Of a DNA stretch of 64,000 bases, positions 36,801 through 49,900 are shown in pieces. Position 1 is the stretch's first letter. Each line of letters starts with the position of its first letter. The position numbers and the translations under genes are program-made. The stretch spans positions 77,181,966-77,245,965 of the forward strand of contig NC_088300.1 of NCBI RefSeq assembly GCF_032854445.1, read 5' to 3'. The DNA is from Liolophura sinensis. Lineage: Eukaryota > Mollusca > Polyplacophora > Chitonida > Chitonidae. The notes under the pieces are model-generated. The model did not search any database and was not told the origin of the DNA. It saw only the letters and a program-made list of their open reading frames with translations.

Positions 36801-39800
36801 AATGCTCCCCAACAAATGCTGACCACATTTGGGAGCAAGGGCAAGCTCTTCCCGAATCAGCTCTTCGTCATATTCATAACTTCTCTGATCAGCATCTCTG
36901 AAACATTGAGATATAAATACAACCAAATTCGTGTACACCTTTGACTAGTTTTTTTCTTCAATACCAGAATATCCTTTGAAGAGATGGGCATTGCAGGTTT
37001 CCCCTATCACTTGAAGTTCTGACAAAATGTTGAATTAAAAACTTTCTGGCATATCTAACAAATGCTAAAGTGACAGCGTGTATTAGAACAACAAAAATTG
37101 TTCAAACTGCACGATTGAACTGCTGTACTTTTCTGACGTTATTTAAAGCCGGGCATTTTGTTTTATTCGTGGAAACTCCTTATGTCATATACAGAACATG
37201 AGAATTTTTGTGACTGACCAAACGCATTTTATAGAGCGTATAAGCACATAATTATGCATAATAAAAAATAGGTTTCTTAGATAAGGATATGTAGACGATC
37301 TGTTTTTAGCAAAGGAAAGGGATGGCAGCAGATCCGACGAAGGGTAAAACTATATAAAGTGTATATTATAAGTCAGACTAGATCTTGATAACAGTATTGG
37401 GCCAGTAAAAAAGTAATGGGGCTTTAGTCCAGGCCAAAGTTAATTCCCGGAGACGATGGCGTATTACTTATAAGCACACGTTATCACTTACGTGTCGGAG
37501 GTGTACTCGTCATCCAGAGACGTGACCAGACAGTCCAGCTCGGACAAAACCGTGGCCATGTTCTGCAGGGCTTCCTTCTCTCCGGCAAACGTCCCCATTT
37601 CCTTAGCTGCTTCATAAAAGTCGATAAGTCTCCGATTTAGTTTATACGAACTTGCAACGCTTACGTCCGACTGCACAAAAACACAAAAAGACGAACGGAG
37701 AATGTAAACGATATGATATCAATTTGTAAGAACTAAAATACATTCCTGAATAAGCATAACAAGAACAAGGTGGAGTAGTTGAGAGAAGGAAGGCTGGGTG
37801 GGTATTTACGGTCTTGTTTGACAGTCAGGCATAGTCACGGGTGAACAGATATCTTTTGAACTGTTATAACGTGATAATAATTTAAACCACAGTTCACCGA
37901 TATACGAGTGGCGTATGTCTAATTGGCCTATACTTTTATCTATAAGGGGTCACGAAGAATGTGCCCTACTCACTCTTCACCATTATTCCTGAAGCCGAAT
38001 CTGAAACAGAAGATAACGCTAACACTGGAATGTAAATGGATTTCTGCTGTTTCAAAATCTCATATTACTATATCAGCGTTGAATGTTCTGTTACTTTCCC
38101 TTTGGTCTACTGGTAGAATCGAAGCTTAAGGTTTCAAAGGTCGCCCTTTCAAACCCCAACAGCCCTGTCACATTACCTACATGTCTGTGCAATGGAAATG
38201 GTGATGCAGCGATCTAATTGCCGGTACCCATATACAACAACCAAATAAAACGGCTGTCATTTTCCGAGGCAAGTTCGATATAGATAGCAGATAACGCCAT
38301 TTAATAGTGCAAATGCGTTTTAGTTTCACAGAGCAGAGCCAAAAGAACTGAACTGATATGCATAAAAGTCTATGAGCATAATGCAGCATTATGGCGATAA
38401 CATGATATCCTCTTTACTCTCACAACCTATCTGTAACACATTCCTCGCATGAATCCGTCCTAATTTATGTGTTCTAGGTAAAGACATGTGCATGGAAAAA
38501 ACCCTACTCACCCTGGATCTTCCTCTCAGCCTTTCGACCAGACCACTGATCTGTGGTCCCTGAATGTCAATGTCACTCTTCAGCAGAGTTTCCTGGGAGA
38601 CTCGGTCAAACTCGTGCACTCGGCTGACCAGTCTCTCCAGTTGATCCCGTAAGTCGCCCACTACAATGTGGAAATCAAAGTAACAGAGACACATCAGAAT
38701 AGAATTTTCATCAGTAACCGTTTCCCGAACAACGTAATGACGAATAAACCACTGGGCCTGACAGTGCAACAGCTCTAATAAGTCTGCCTTCTACATGCAT
38801 GCATGACATATACACCTACCAATCTCTGCTTTTCATAGTTTGCAATGTTGTTCCAAAAATATTAGATTCGCACGCCCTTCGTGATAATGAAGAAACACCT
38901 TCCATATTTCATGATCAATCCCGAGCGTTTTCGAGACTTTCGACGCTGTCTTTAGTTTGACCACACCGGTACGATAGAGACAGAGATCATTTGCATCTTC
39001 CCAACATCAATGAAAATCGTTGACTGCTTCTCTTTGCATGGGTCTTAATTTAATATTTTATATACATTCATAGGTCTTTGGTGGTTTGTGTTAAACGTTG
39101 TTTTGGGAATAGGCCTTGCGATTATTGACCTGGAGCGTGCAATATGGTCGACGGCTGGTGTAAAATGTCTGTCTTGACGTCTAGATTTAAGTGAGTTCAT
39201 CGTTCGTGTTACATCGTTCGTGTTCGTTCGAGAGTCCATGTCAAAGTGAAGACACGTGCAATATGGCATCGGCAAATGAAATCTATATTTCCTCGTGTTG
39301 CCAGTCTGAAAATAATAAACAATTTTATGTTCGTATAGCCTATCTTGTTCAAGTATCAAAGTAAACATACGCAAAAAATCAAGACTTAAACACCCTGATT
39401 CATGTTAACTTTTAATCTTACCATTCACAGCATGTTGCTGAATTCCTTCCGGTGTGGATTTCTTCGGTGACGGACTTCTGCTGGCCGCACTCCGCTGTCT
39501 GATCAAGCCAGTGAGGGAATGGAAAATGGTCCAAGCATCTTCAGACAAGCTTCTCATGGTGGATTTCACATGGTCGGGGACACTGTGGTAAGATCGGGAT
39601 AAGCTCTCCCTGGAGCTGCTCGCCGACAGGAGCTCCAGCTGACTCGGTAAGCGCTCAATCTGCTGGTTGATCAGTTCTGTTATACTCACAATACATCGGT
39701 ACAGCATCCGCTCTGATATCCTGTGGAACGATTCTAACGACAGATCCGATATACTGCTGGAAAGGCTTTCAGCTCCGTCCGCCTCAACCGCCTTCCTCTC

Positions 39801-39839
39801 TCTCTCCCATTCTTCTAGATTTATCCGTTCGTCACTCAT
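30846..39839 (-). CDS. Unrecognised long Ser-rich C-terminally anchored protein, long paralogue
   Basis: Exons 39839-39422, 38660-38512, 37670-37492 and 36897-30846 (phases 1, 0, 2) give 2265 aa. Exons 1-3 are homologous to those of the 26388 gene: helix MLYRCIVSITELINQQIERL (about 45-64), block MRSLSEDAWTIFHSL (about 93-107), then VGDLRDQLERLVSR and FYEAAKEMGTFAG. The 6-kb last exon is Ser/Asn/Asp-rich and largely disordered. It repeats a helix like LFExTIRQLNEMI at about residues 675, 784, 904, 1014, 1175 and 1273, and has CPVC (about 1341) and CPKC (about 1459). A membrane segment at 2211-2233 is followed by a 32-residue tail ending NGACF. Both paralogues carry an ISW motif before the membrane segment. 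I know no function. Annotation pipelines might call it serine-rich adhesin-like, which composition alone would explain. Confidence 0.82.
33755..35640 (-). repeat. Degenerate repeat of about 110 codons within the long paralogue
   Basis: Six copies of an amphipathic helix (pattern: aromatic or Leu, x, x, Ser/Thr, hydrophobic, Arg, x, Leu/Ile, Asn, Glu, Met/Leu, Ile) are spaced 98 to 161 residues apart, mostly 109 to 120. The best copies are FESTIRQLNEMIAGKIISAA and FENTIRQLNEMISNKILSAA. The two CPxC motifs downstream are 118 residues apart, close to the same period. This suggests growth by duplication of a unit of about 110 codons. The same helix pattern occurs once in exon 1 of both paralogues. 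Confidence 0.7.
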
Positions 39840-40011
39840 TTTCTCACATGGTGACGCTCGAATCTGGTCAATAAAGGTTTAGGTCTAACCGTAACCCGCC
39901 ATCGTGGTACCAACCGGCGAGTTGTGCAACAGCAGTAACCATGTTTAACAATGGCGATTCACGTTGTCACAACAGTTGTTGCTACCAAGAGTCGACGTAA
40001 CAAATTTCGGA

Positions 40012-40036
40012 TGACGTCATAGTTACCAACGCTAAC
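40012..40036 (-). promoter_or_regulatory. CRE and X-box-like pair upstream of the long paralogue
   Basis: ATGACGTCAT (40011-40020) contains a perfect CRE palindrome, 173 bp upstream of the start codon. Immediately beside it, GTTACCAACGCTAAC fits the RFX X-box consensus (GTNRCC, 0-3 bases, RGYAAC) with one mismatch. Together they could indicate ciliary or germline expression. This is speculative. Confidence 0.35.
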
Positions 40037-41057
40037 GTGACGCAGAAGACACTAAACTATAACTTCACAATACGTTTATCATCACCTGAAATACTTTCAT
40101 TTCACTGCACTAAAAGAGAACGGATATGGTTGGCGCCACGGATGTAACTGGGACTAAAAGCCTTTAGAAATTGGATGGCTGTCTTCTTGACGCATGCCAC
40201 GTTTTATCTCGAACTGTTGGAGGTTGTTGGGACTTAATTTGGTCATTCCTGTCGAGGCTATATATAATGGAGTGATGGCATTTTACGCCATTACAGCAAC
40301 TAGTTTTCTTCCATATCCGCTGCAGAATTATTCAATGACTAAGGATTTTATTACGATGTACAACGAATGGGGATAATGAATCAATCTTCGACCATTTCTT
40401 CCCGGACTTTTGCATTCTTTTAACGTTATACCCAAGAATCTTTCGTTTGAACAATAGTGGTTAGTCATGAGTGGAGAAACCTATGTGCATAAGGAAAAAT
40501 GAATACCTTTTGCAAGTTATTGACAAACTTTAGGACGTGGATCACCCCACACTGCTGGAGGGCAAGTGGTCTTACAAAAAACGTAGCCTGTAAGACTTCA
40601 CAGACGGCACCTCGATCGTCGAGAGTAAATCATATGTAGGCTATTGCAAAGACTTCCTCACCACAAGAAGCAAGTTGCTCGAAAGTGGTTTAGAAATTAG
40701 CTCGGTATAAACATTAGTCTTGATTAAAGTTCCATTTGGTTTGTTCACCTCATGACCGGTATTAAGATTTAAGTTTGATTTGTTTTTGATAAATTTTAGT
40801 GAAAATGCTGACAGAGATCGTTACGGATTTTCTGATTTCAATAATATTTGGCAAATTTCTAAAAATAATCATCTGTAATGGGCCTACTTGTAATGTTACG
40901 ATATATATATATTAACCTTACTTCTTCGTTACGCTTCAAGCTGTCATTAAATAAGTCATGTTTCAGCAAAAGTGAAAAGGTGTCCACAACAGATGTTTTA
41001 AATAAGATTCAATTAGATTCATGTTGAAGAGCCCACATTCTTGGCAGGCTACATGTT

Positions 41058-41266
41058 TATTTATTTATTTATTTGATTGGTGTTTTTTACGCCGTACTCA
41101 AGAATATTTCACTTATACGACGGCGGTCAGCATTATGGTGGGTGGAAACCGGGCAGAGCCCGGGGGAAACCCACGACCATCCGAAGGTTGCTGCAGACCT
41201 CCCCACTTACGGCCGGAAAGGAAGCCAGCATGAGCTGGACTTGAACTCACAGCGACCGCAGACTAC
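41058..41266 (-). mobile_element. SINE family A, well preserved, reverse
   Basis: TTTATTTATTTATTTATTTG, GCCGTACTCAAGAATATTTC, ATACGACGGCGGTCAGCAT, GGGCAGAGCCCGGGGGAAAC, AGGAAGCCAGCATGAGCTGG, ending in the B-box part of the head. It is close to the family consensus, so probably a recent insertion. Confidence 0.85.
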
Positions 41267-42260
41267 ATGTTTATATACATGTACGTTGCAATCCACTTCC
41301 TGCTTAACTTAGGGTCCTGAGAAATCTAGGATAAACCAAGCGCTGGTAAATTTGGATTTAACTACAGCTTGAACTTATCATTCACGAGCCTATTCCACAA
41401 AGCCTGTTTGAAGCCACATGCAAATGTTAATCAAATTCGTATTTGCACACCCTATGCAAATTAACTCGAAAACACCTTACAAATATGACCGATCATTAAC
41501 ATGTTGAATTTCTGGTATTATAAATATATTATGAAACGACGTTTTTAATTTTGAAACAAAAATCGTTCTGATGAATCCATGGCAGGTTTGTGGAAAGAAA
41601 GGTACACGACCAGCTTCAGCATATGCGCACTTTTGTCCTTCTACGATGACAAACTTCTTGTTGCTTGTGGCAGTTGTTGAAGTCATGTCTAGTCATTGAA
41701 GGCCTTACGACTTTGGACTGAACAGGTACGCAACGACTGGAGCACAAATCCAGTTGAGTCGCGTTGTTGTTTAGCACGCATGAGGATGTGATCAATTACA
41801 TATCTCGAGACCCTGTTGCATTAACATTGTATTGTTTTCCTACGATTAGGGCCCTTTCAACATCATTTGTTATTCCTTATGTACAACAGGTCAATCCCAA
41901 TGGCTATAATGATGCTACCATATTTACTGTTGTCTCACTGGAATGTCTTTCTAAGTAATCAGCAGACAAATACATGTAGTATCTCATACAGCCACAGTAG
42001 ACACCTGACAAACCTACCTGTCCTATTCCTTTATGGTGTGAAGGCCTGTTAGCAACCTGCGGGTGGTTGTGGGTTACCTCAGAGTTCTATTGATTTTAGA
42101 AAGGTGCTTTGAGGTTTGCTTTAAACATGGAATATATTCTACTGGAAACTTGCAAGTTTTGGCACCAAAAATAATATATTGTGACATTTATTTGCCTCTA
42201 AACATGCACTTTTGTGGAAGATATTTTAGGTGATTAAGAGTAGTTCTGTGAAGTTTAAGT

Positions 42261-42450
42261 GTCTTACTTCTCACCTTATTGAATAGAAAACAGATTGGCT
42301 GTGGCAATGGCCCCTGGTATAGTGTCTTCTTTCTCAGGTTATTCAATAGAAAACAGATTGGCTGTGGCAATGGTCCCTGGTATAGTGTTTTATTTCTCAC
42401 GTTACTGAACAGAAAACAGATTGGCTGTGGCAATGGTCCCTTGTATAGGC
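42261..42450 (-). repeat. 63-bp tandem repeat, three copies
   Basis: Three near-identical 63-bp units, each containing AACAGATTGGCTGTGGCAAT. Since 63 is a multiple of 3, the array is open on both strands, giving a 21-residue repeat (QGPLPQPICFL on the minus strand). One unit contains AATAAGGTGAGAAG, a donor-like sequence. I do not consider it a gene. Confidence 0.8.
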
Positions 42451-43929
42451 TTTGCTTTTTTAAGCTCACTATATGGCTAACCATCAAGTACTTCTCAACA
42501 AAAATGTGCTTTCATTCGTCCATCAGTTACAGGTGTTGGTTATACCTCAAAACAACTGTCAATAGCCAAACTCTAATCTTTCTCCAGCACTATCAGGGAC
42601 CTTAAAGTTATGACAAAACAAAATTCAAATATTTTTAAGGATTTCAGAGGAAATCCTGCAATCAACAGAAAACTCATCAATACCATTTTTTGTTGTTAAG
42701 ACTTTACTGATAATGCTGCACAACAAGGTACAATGGAGGTACAATGGAGGTCAAAGGGCAATGAGAACCGATATCTTCAATTAACATAATACATGTAACA
42801 CATTATGGGGTTATCAATGCTAAGAACTGGCACAGTGAAAAGATTTTGTTTAAAAAAAAAATTTGTATTCAGTTTGTGAAGGACAATCTAAACCTCGGCT
42901 TCTTTAAGAACCTAAAATGACAAATAATCTTTAAAATATGAAGAATTCACTAAAAAAAATGGTGCACAAAATGATGGCATAACAGATGGCCACACATATA
43001 ATTTACTTCACAAAAAAGTCCTTTATAATTCTGCACTTTGTAAAATAACCCTTGGTTCGTGACATAACACAAATTATTTTATCATTCACTTTTCCTTGGT
43101 AACAAACTCATTCACCCAACCAATCCTTTCAGGTAAGGGCTTTGTTAGGACAACTAAAGTATGGGTAACAGTTTCCGCTAAGTTTCTTTCTACTAGTAAG
43201 TGACCTTTCTATACAGCTGAAAACTCTCACAGGTAAATCAATCTGACATAAGAGCTGTTGTGATATGCATAAATTATTAGAAACGACTGTTCTCCACATG
43301 TTCATGAAAAGCTCACTGAAAGTCTACAAGAAACAATGAACTGCGACAATTCTGCAGATGCAAACAAATTCATACAATCTTCCTAGATAAAGACTTGCTA
43401 CGTTTCCTTGTTAATATCTGCTCACAAATGCCAAGGTAGCAGTATGATAATACATAACTAAAGGTCTATTGGTCCGTAAATACATGGATGTAGGAGTGTT
43501 TGTACTCAATGACGGGAATATTTACAACAATATCGAAATATACAGATCAAGCATAAAAAGTTTAAATGAAAAACATGACTTATGACCTAACCAGATGTAA
43601 TTACAAAGCCAAAGTCTTTTCTATCGTGAAAACCAACATATGTTTGAAATATGAATATGACTACATTATATACCTGGGAATGTCATATAAATGTTCTACA
43701 ACTAAATAAATGTATATATGGGGCAGAAATAAACTATATGCAGACATTGCTTATTGTCATATCACGGTCATGTAGCAATGACAAACATATCTTTGTAAAT
43801 GTCCAATCAATCTTCCAAACCACATTCATGTAGCAGTATGATCAGTACAGACAAATACCACACTAATGTAATAGTTTTATCACTCCGCAAAATCACTTTC
43901 AGTCAGTGTATTCAATGCAACTCGAACAG

Positions 43930-46900
43930 CTACATGAACACATGCAGCCTGCCGCTAGAGTTACCTCCCACTACCACAGGTCGTGTAGGATGAAAGGCAT
44001 TCTGGGAACATACTGATCCCAAATATTCCTCATCATCAAATGTGTGCACCAAGTTCCCAGTCAAGTCGATCACCTCAATCTGGAACGTAAATCAACATCC
44101 AGATTAACAATTAAAATTTTCACAGAGAAATATGCACACCTGTAAGTTCTGACCATTTCAGCATAAGTTTAGAATGGTGCAATTTGAAAGCATCATTTCA
44201 CAGACTAAACACCATCCTGTTCAGAAAATATTTAAGAAACCTGTCCAGATCAGGTAACATTCTATTAAGACTAATATGCCAAAATATGCACCATCTGATT
44301 ATGTGCCCCAAAGTTTCCTGTACCAGCTGACAAAGGCTTCTTTTTGACAGTATCCATGCACATGTGTTGAATGTCTTCTGGGTTTCATCTGAAGGGCCTC
44401 ATGAGTGGAGAAATTTGGAAAGTGCAGAATAAACCACAGGCCTTTGGCAAGTCACTGACAATCTTTCCTCTGTGTTGGAATACACGTGTATGTCATATTG
44501 GTCGAAGACTAATCTCAAGCAAACTTCCCTTGAGGCCAAGCAGCACAGTGGACAGCTTGCTGCCACCAAGACCATGGGAACTATGGAAGCAGGTGAATAC
44601 AAACAATTCCCTGTCCAAGTCTGGGATTGAACCTATGACCCAAGTGTCTTAACAGACAAGCATCTAAACCACTAAAACCCTATCCTGTTTGGTGTCCTAC
44701 AGACTCTAAACCACTAAAACCCAATCCTGTTTGGTGTCCACAGACAAGCATCTAAATCACTAAAACCCAATCCTATTTGGTGCCCTAACAGATAAGCATC
44801 TAAACCACTAAAACCCGATCCTATTTGGTGTCCAAACAGACATGCATCTAAACCACTAAGACCTGATCCTATTTGGTGTCCTCACACACAAGCATATAAA
44901 CCACTAAAACCCGATCCTATTTGGTGTCCTAATACACAAGCATCTAAACCACTAAAACCCGATCCTATTTGGTGTCCAAACAGACATGCATCTAAACCCC
45001 TAAAACCCAAACCTTTTTGGTGTCCTAACAGACAAGCATCTAAACCACTAAAACCCAATCTTATTTGGTGTCCAAACAGACAAGCATCTAAACCACTAAA
45101 ACCTGATCCTATTTGGTGTCCACAGACAAGCATCTAAACCACTAAAACCTGATCCTATTTGTTTACTGAATTAAAGTTCGGGACCATATTCAGTTATACA
45201 TTACCTGGCGTTTTCTTGCTGAATGTTAAATTTAATATGTGTATGGGTGGCAGGTGAAGAGTGTGATTGGCATGTAAAATGCAGCAGAGACAGACGAAAT
45301 GCAAGAGTGGCTGACAAGTAATGTAGATAACACAGTTCAGTACTCGGGGTATAAACACAAGTAAACAATAAGTGCACCACACACAAACTAACAAATAAAT
45401 CCCGATTCAATCACACGTGGAATGACATCCTCATGGCTGCACTCTTTCCTCCACCCATTTAGCTGACCCCAGCTGTGTGAGAGAAAAAATCATCACTAAG
45501 GACAAACACAAACAAAAGTAAGCCCTCCTAGAAAGGGAAGATCACTCACTCGTCTTGGTCGCTCCATGCTTCCGACAACGAAGATGTCCTCTCTGGCAGG
45601 ATGCCATACAGCTCGAAACACAGTCAACCAGCGACCAGTGTAATTATTGTGTCTGATAACAAAGGATCAATGTCACTGTATAGTCAAAACTTGAAGATGA
45701 CACACAAGAAAGAGTTCACTGGAGGTATTCATGTTACCTAGTACAGAGTAAAATACAATCATAATTTTATTTAATTTTCTAGTACCGTGGACCCACACAA
45801 CATGGCTGTGTAACAGCTTTAATTTATTTATATATTTGGTACTTCACACCTAACTAACAAATATTTCAGTGAAAGCCTGGGGGGCAACCCACAACCATCC
45901 ACAGGTTGCTGGCGGATGAGAGTGGATGCCGGCATGAGCTGGAGTTAAACTCCCACCAACCACAATGGTGACAGGCTTATACGCCAGTGTGCTGTGCTAG
46001 CAAGATAACCATTCCACAACTGACGCCACCTAAACAATCAATATAACTGTGTCAGTGAGGCAAATTTATTTACAAAGCCTATAATAACATTAGATTAAAA
46101 TCGAGTACATAAAACGACAACTGTAAACACAACACTATGGGCTTACCTTATAGCTTTTTTCAAAGGGATTTTTGTTGTTAGGGAAGAACTGTCAAACACA
46201 CTGAAGTTAGACAGAAAATTAATAAACTATAGTCATATCTAGGAAACTTTGCAATTATTATTATTAAACTTTAAATTCACTTTGGGATCAGTAGTGACAA
46301 AAAGACATTCCTTGGTCGTACTAACATTATATACAAGAGACTTCATTTATCAGGGTCCTTTCTGGTAGGTACCGCGGTATAACTGATAATTTCTACATAT
46401 TGGATCTCGACATGTAATGCTGTACGTCAATCCAGCTCCAAAGACAACAAAAGTACAGGTATAGATAAAGCTTAATACACAAAAAGCACATGTATTATTA
46501 CTTCAAATGTAAGGAAAATCGAACATCAACTGCACGGAATTTCTATACCCCCACCCCCTCCCCTGTTCTGTGTCACAATTTGAATCACAACTTACCTGAG
46601 TTTATCATCCATTGATGTTGTCAGGATGAAATTGCCAGTGATTGGGGAGAAATATGCAGAGTTAACTCCCTTGCCATGGTGAAGGTCAACAATACTGGAA
46701 TTGTTTTTCTTCATACCACTCTTGAGATTTCTGATATCCCACAAAGATACATTCCTGAAACACAACATAAGCTTCAACAACTACTGTTGGCATAATATCT
46801 GATGTGAATAAAAGACTGTCCAAACTCAAACCATAGTTATCCTGTGCAAACACACCAATAACTTTACCACATTGGGCTACCGATGTGTAAGTCAGATATT

Positions 46901-49900
46901 CTTGAGTAGGATGTAAAACATCAATCCAATAAATAAATACTACACTGGAAATATGATGAGACACTACTGTTAGGGCTGTTAAATAAACGTAAGACCACAA
47001 TATCTGTCAGCACCAGGTATGTCCATAAGCTAACAACAGGACAAGAAACTGGAATCATTTTTAGTTCACCAGTTTGTATTTGAACAAAAAGGAAAAAAAC
47101 TTGTACAGCCTGTGGAGCTCTAATGGACAAGAGTCCTGCTTAATGAAACCTGATGCACTAAAGTCAGATGGCTGAACTGTCTGGCGCATCAATATGCATG
47201 TAGGACAAACTAAAACATACCAGCATACCCCATTACTACAACATGGGAGACTTTGAGAACAGCCCAGGATATTTTTCATATTATTCTCCTTGAAAATATC
47301 CTTAAGTCCCAGTAAAGTGTCAGAAAACTTAAAATACATGAAATTTTCTGATTTGCATATGACTGCTGCAGGTTACTAGGGTTTAACATGGATACAAACC
47401 ATGTGGGTTTGTTTGTCCTGCTGAGCAGGAATCTTTACGGTGTCCTCTCAAAACAGTTATCTCCCATATTCAGCAGTTCAAGTGAAAGGCAAAATCATTG
47501 GATATATATTCTTGGAAATAACAAATACAACACAGGACAGTTTACTCTTCTGATGTAGTACTACATAAACTGTTATCAAACCTTAGAAGCCATCATTTGC
47601 ACAAGAATATCATCATACAATATTTGGCCTGATAACAAAACCTTACCCATCCGCACAACAAGTACTGATGAAGTGTTTTTTGTGAACTGGATAACAAAAC
47701 CTTACCCATCCGCACAAGAACTGATGAAGTGGTCTGTGTGAACTGGATAACAAAACCTTACCCATCCACATAACAAAATCTTATCCATCCGAACAAGAGC
47801 TGATGAAGTGGTCTCTGTGAACTGGATAACAAAACCTTACCCATTCGCATAACAAAACCTTATCCATCCGCACAAGAGCTGATGAAGTGGTCTCTGTGAA
47901 CTGGATAACAAAACCTTACCCATCCGCACAAGAACTGATGAAGTGGTCTCTATGAACTGGATAACAAAACCTTACCCATCCGCATAACAAAACCTTATCC
48001 ATCCACACAAGAGCTGATGAAGTGGTCTTTGTGAACTGGATAACAAAACGTTACCCATCCGCACAAGAGCTGATGAAGTGGTCTTTGTGAACTGGATAAC
48101 AAAACCTTATCCATCCGCACAAGAGCTGATGAAGTGGTCTCTGTGAACTGGATAACAAAACCTTACCCAGCCACACAAGAGCTGATGAAGTGGTCTCTGT
48201 GAACTGGATAACAAAACCTTACCCATTCGCACAAGAACTGATGAAGTGGTCTGTGTGAACTGGATAACAAAACCTTACCCATCCGCACAAGAGCTGATGA
48301 AGTGGTCTTTGTGAACTGGATACAAAACGTTACCCATCCGCATAACAAAACGTTACCCATCCGCACAAGAGCTGATGAAGTGGTCTTTGTGAATTGGATA
48401 ACAAAACCTTACCCATCTGCATAACAAAACCTTATCCATCCGCACAAGAGCTGATGAAGTGGTCTTTGTGAATTGGATAACAAAACCTTACCCATCCGCA
48501 TAACAAAACCTTATCCATCCGCACAAGAGCTGATGAAGTGGTCTTTGTGAACTGGATAACAAAACGTTACCCACCCGCATAACAAAACCTTATCCATCTG
48601 CACAAGAGCTGATGAAGTGGTCTTTGTGAACTGGATAACAAAACGTTACCCATCCGCATAACAAAACCTTATCCATCCGCACAAGAGCTGATGAAGTGGT
48701 CTTTGTGAACTGGATAACAAAACGTTACCCATCCGCATAACAAAACCTTATCCATCCGCACAAGAGCTGATGAAGTGGTCTTTGTGAACTGGATAACAAA
48801 ACGTTACCCATCCGCATAACAAAACCTTATTCATCCACACAAGAGCTGATGAAGTGGTCTTTTTGAACTAGATAACAATACCTTACCCATCTGCACAAGA
48901 GCTGATGAAGTGGTCTTTGTGAATTGGATAACAAAATCTTACCCATCTGCACAAGAGGTGATGAAGTAATCTTTTTGAACTGGATGAACACTGACTGTAC
49001 GAAGAGGCTTCCTGTGTAAACTGTACAAACTCTCTGCTTCTGTCCTACAAAATAATCAATAACCAATTCTACAATGGTTTTTGGTTACAACACGAGGGGT
49101 GAGGTTAATGAAAATATTTATTTTTTTGACTGGTGTTTTACGCTGTACTCAAGAATGTTTCACTTATACGACGGCGGTCAGCATTATGGTGGAAAGAAAC
49201 CGGACAGAGCCCAGGGAAAACCACTACCATCCACAGAAGCCAGCATGAGCTGGACTTGAACTCAAAGCGACCGCATTGATGAGTGGCTCCTGGGTCATTG
49301 CGCTGTGCTAACCAACTGAGCAAAGGAGGCCCATGGTATGAAATATGTTGGTGACATACTAAAATATAGGAACAACATGAAATGGGAATGTTTGAAGCTG
49401 AGTAACATTATGTTTGTAGCAGGGTGGTATATAAGCGCTATCTACCTCCGGGTTAGAGGGAATTTCCTTTTAGTTTAGTGGCAGAAGCGTGGACTCCAAA
49501 TGCACAGATCGCAGGTTCAAATCTCCAGCTGGTAAGCCCCGTAACTTATATATGGCAACATCTGGCCACACTCAACATTTATTAAAACTATGCCAGTCAA
49601 TCTAACCTGTTTTTTTTTTTCTTTACTTCATCTGTTCGTATATTACAGTTCCAATATGGTCTTCCCAGTTTCCTACTTTCACAACATCCCAGTCTGAAGA
49701 TATGTTGCTCTCACAGGTTACACATACATTGCAAGGTAAATTTATCCTGCCTTTAATTTCTACCTAACAAGAGAAGATTCTCACTTCTAAGTACAAGGAG
49801 AGAATAGGTGGACCAAACATATCATGTTTGAGAAATATTAGTCATTTCTAGCTAAAGTATAGCTAAAGCCTCTTAACGCTGAACTCTTGGGCAAATATGG

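Larger units (their letters stand above)
39840..43929. other. Intergenic region between the long paralogue and WDR76
   Basis: The first 300 bp hold the promoter of the long paralogue. Beyond that I see a SINE (41058-41266), a 63-bp tandem repeat (42261-42450) and, nearest WDR76, its probable 3' UTR. No other gene is supported; the ORFs here are short and lack splice partners. Confidence 0.5.

Noticed and set aside
31003-36944. Many + strand ORFs of 60-216 codons opposite the long paralogue
   Set aside because: They are antisense shadows of a 6-kb coding exon with serine-rich codons; none has a domain or splice structure.
40194-40376. 60-codon ORF divergent from the long paralogue
   Set aside because: No domain, no splice signals and no conserved context; probably chance.
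44882-45133. Repeat ORF (GHQIGSGFSGLDAC type)
   Set aside because: It results from a 48-bp array whose length is a multiple of three; the array is intronic and derived from a SINE head.
49465-49540. tRNA gene
   Set aside because: A and B boxes are present, but I could not fold proper acceptor and anticodon stems, and the A-to-B-box arrangement resembles the SINE head at 44590-44700.
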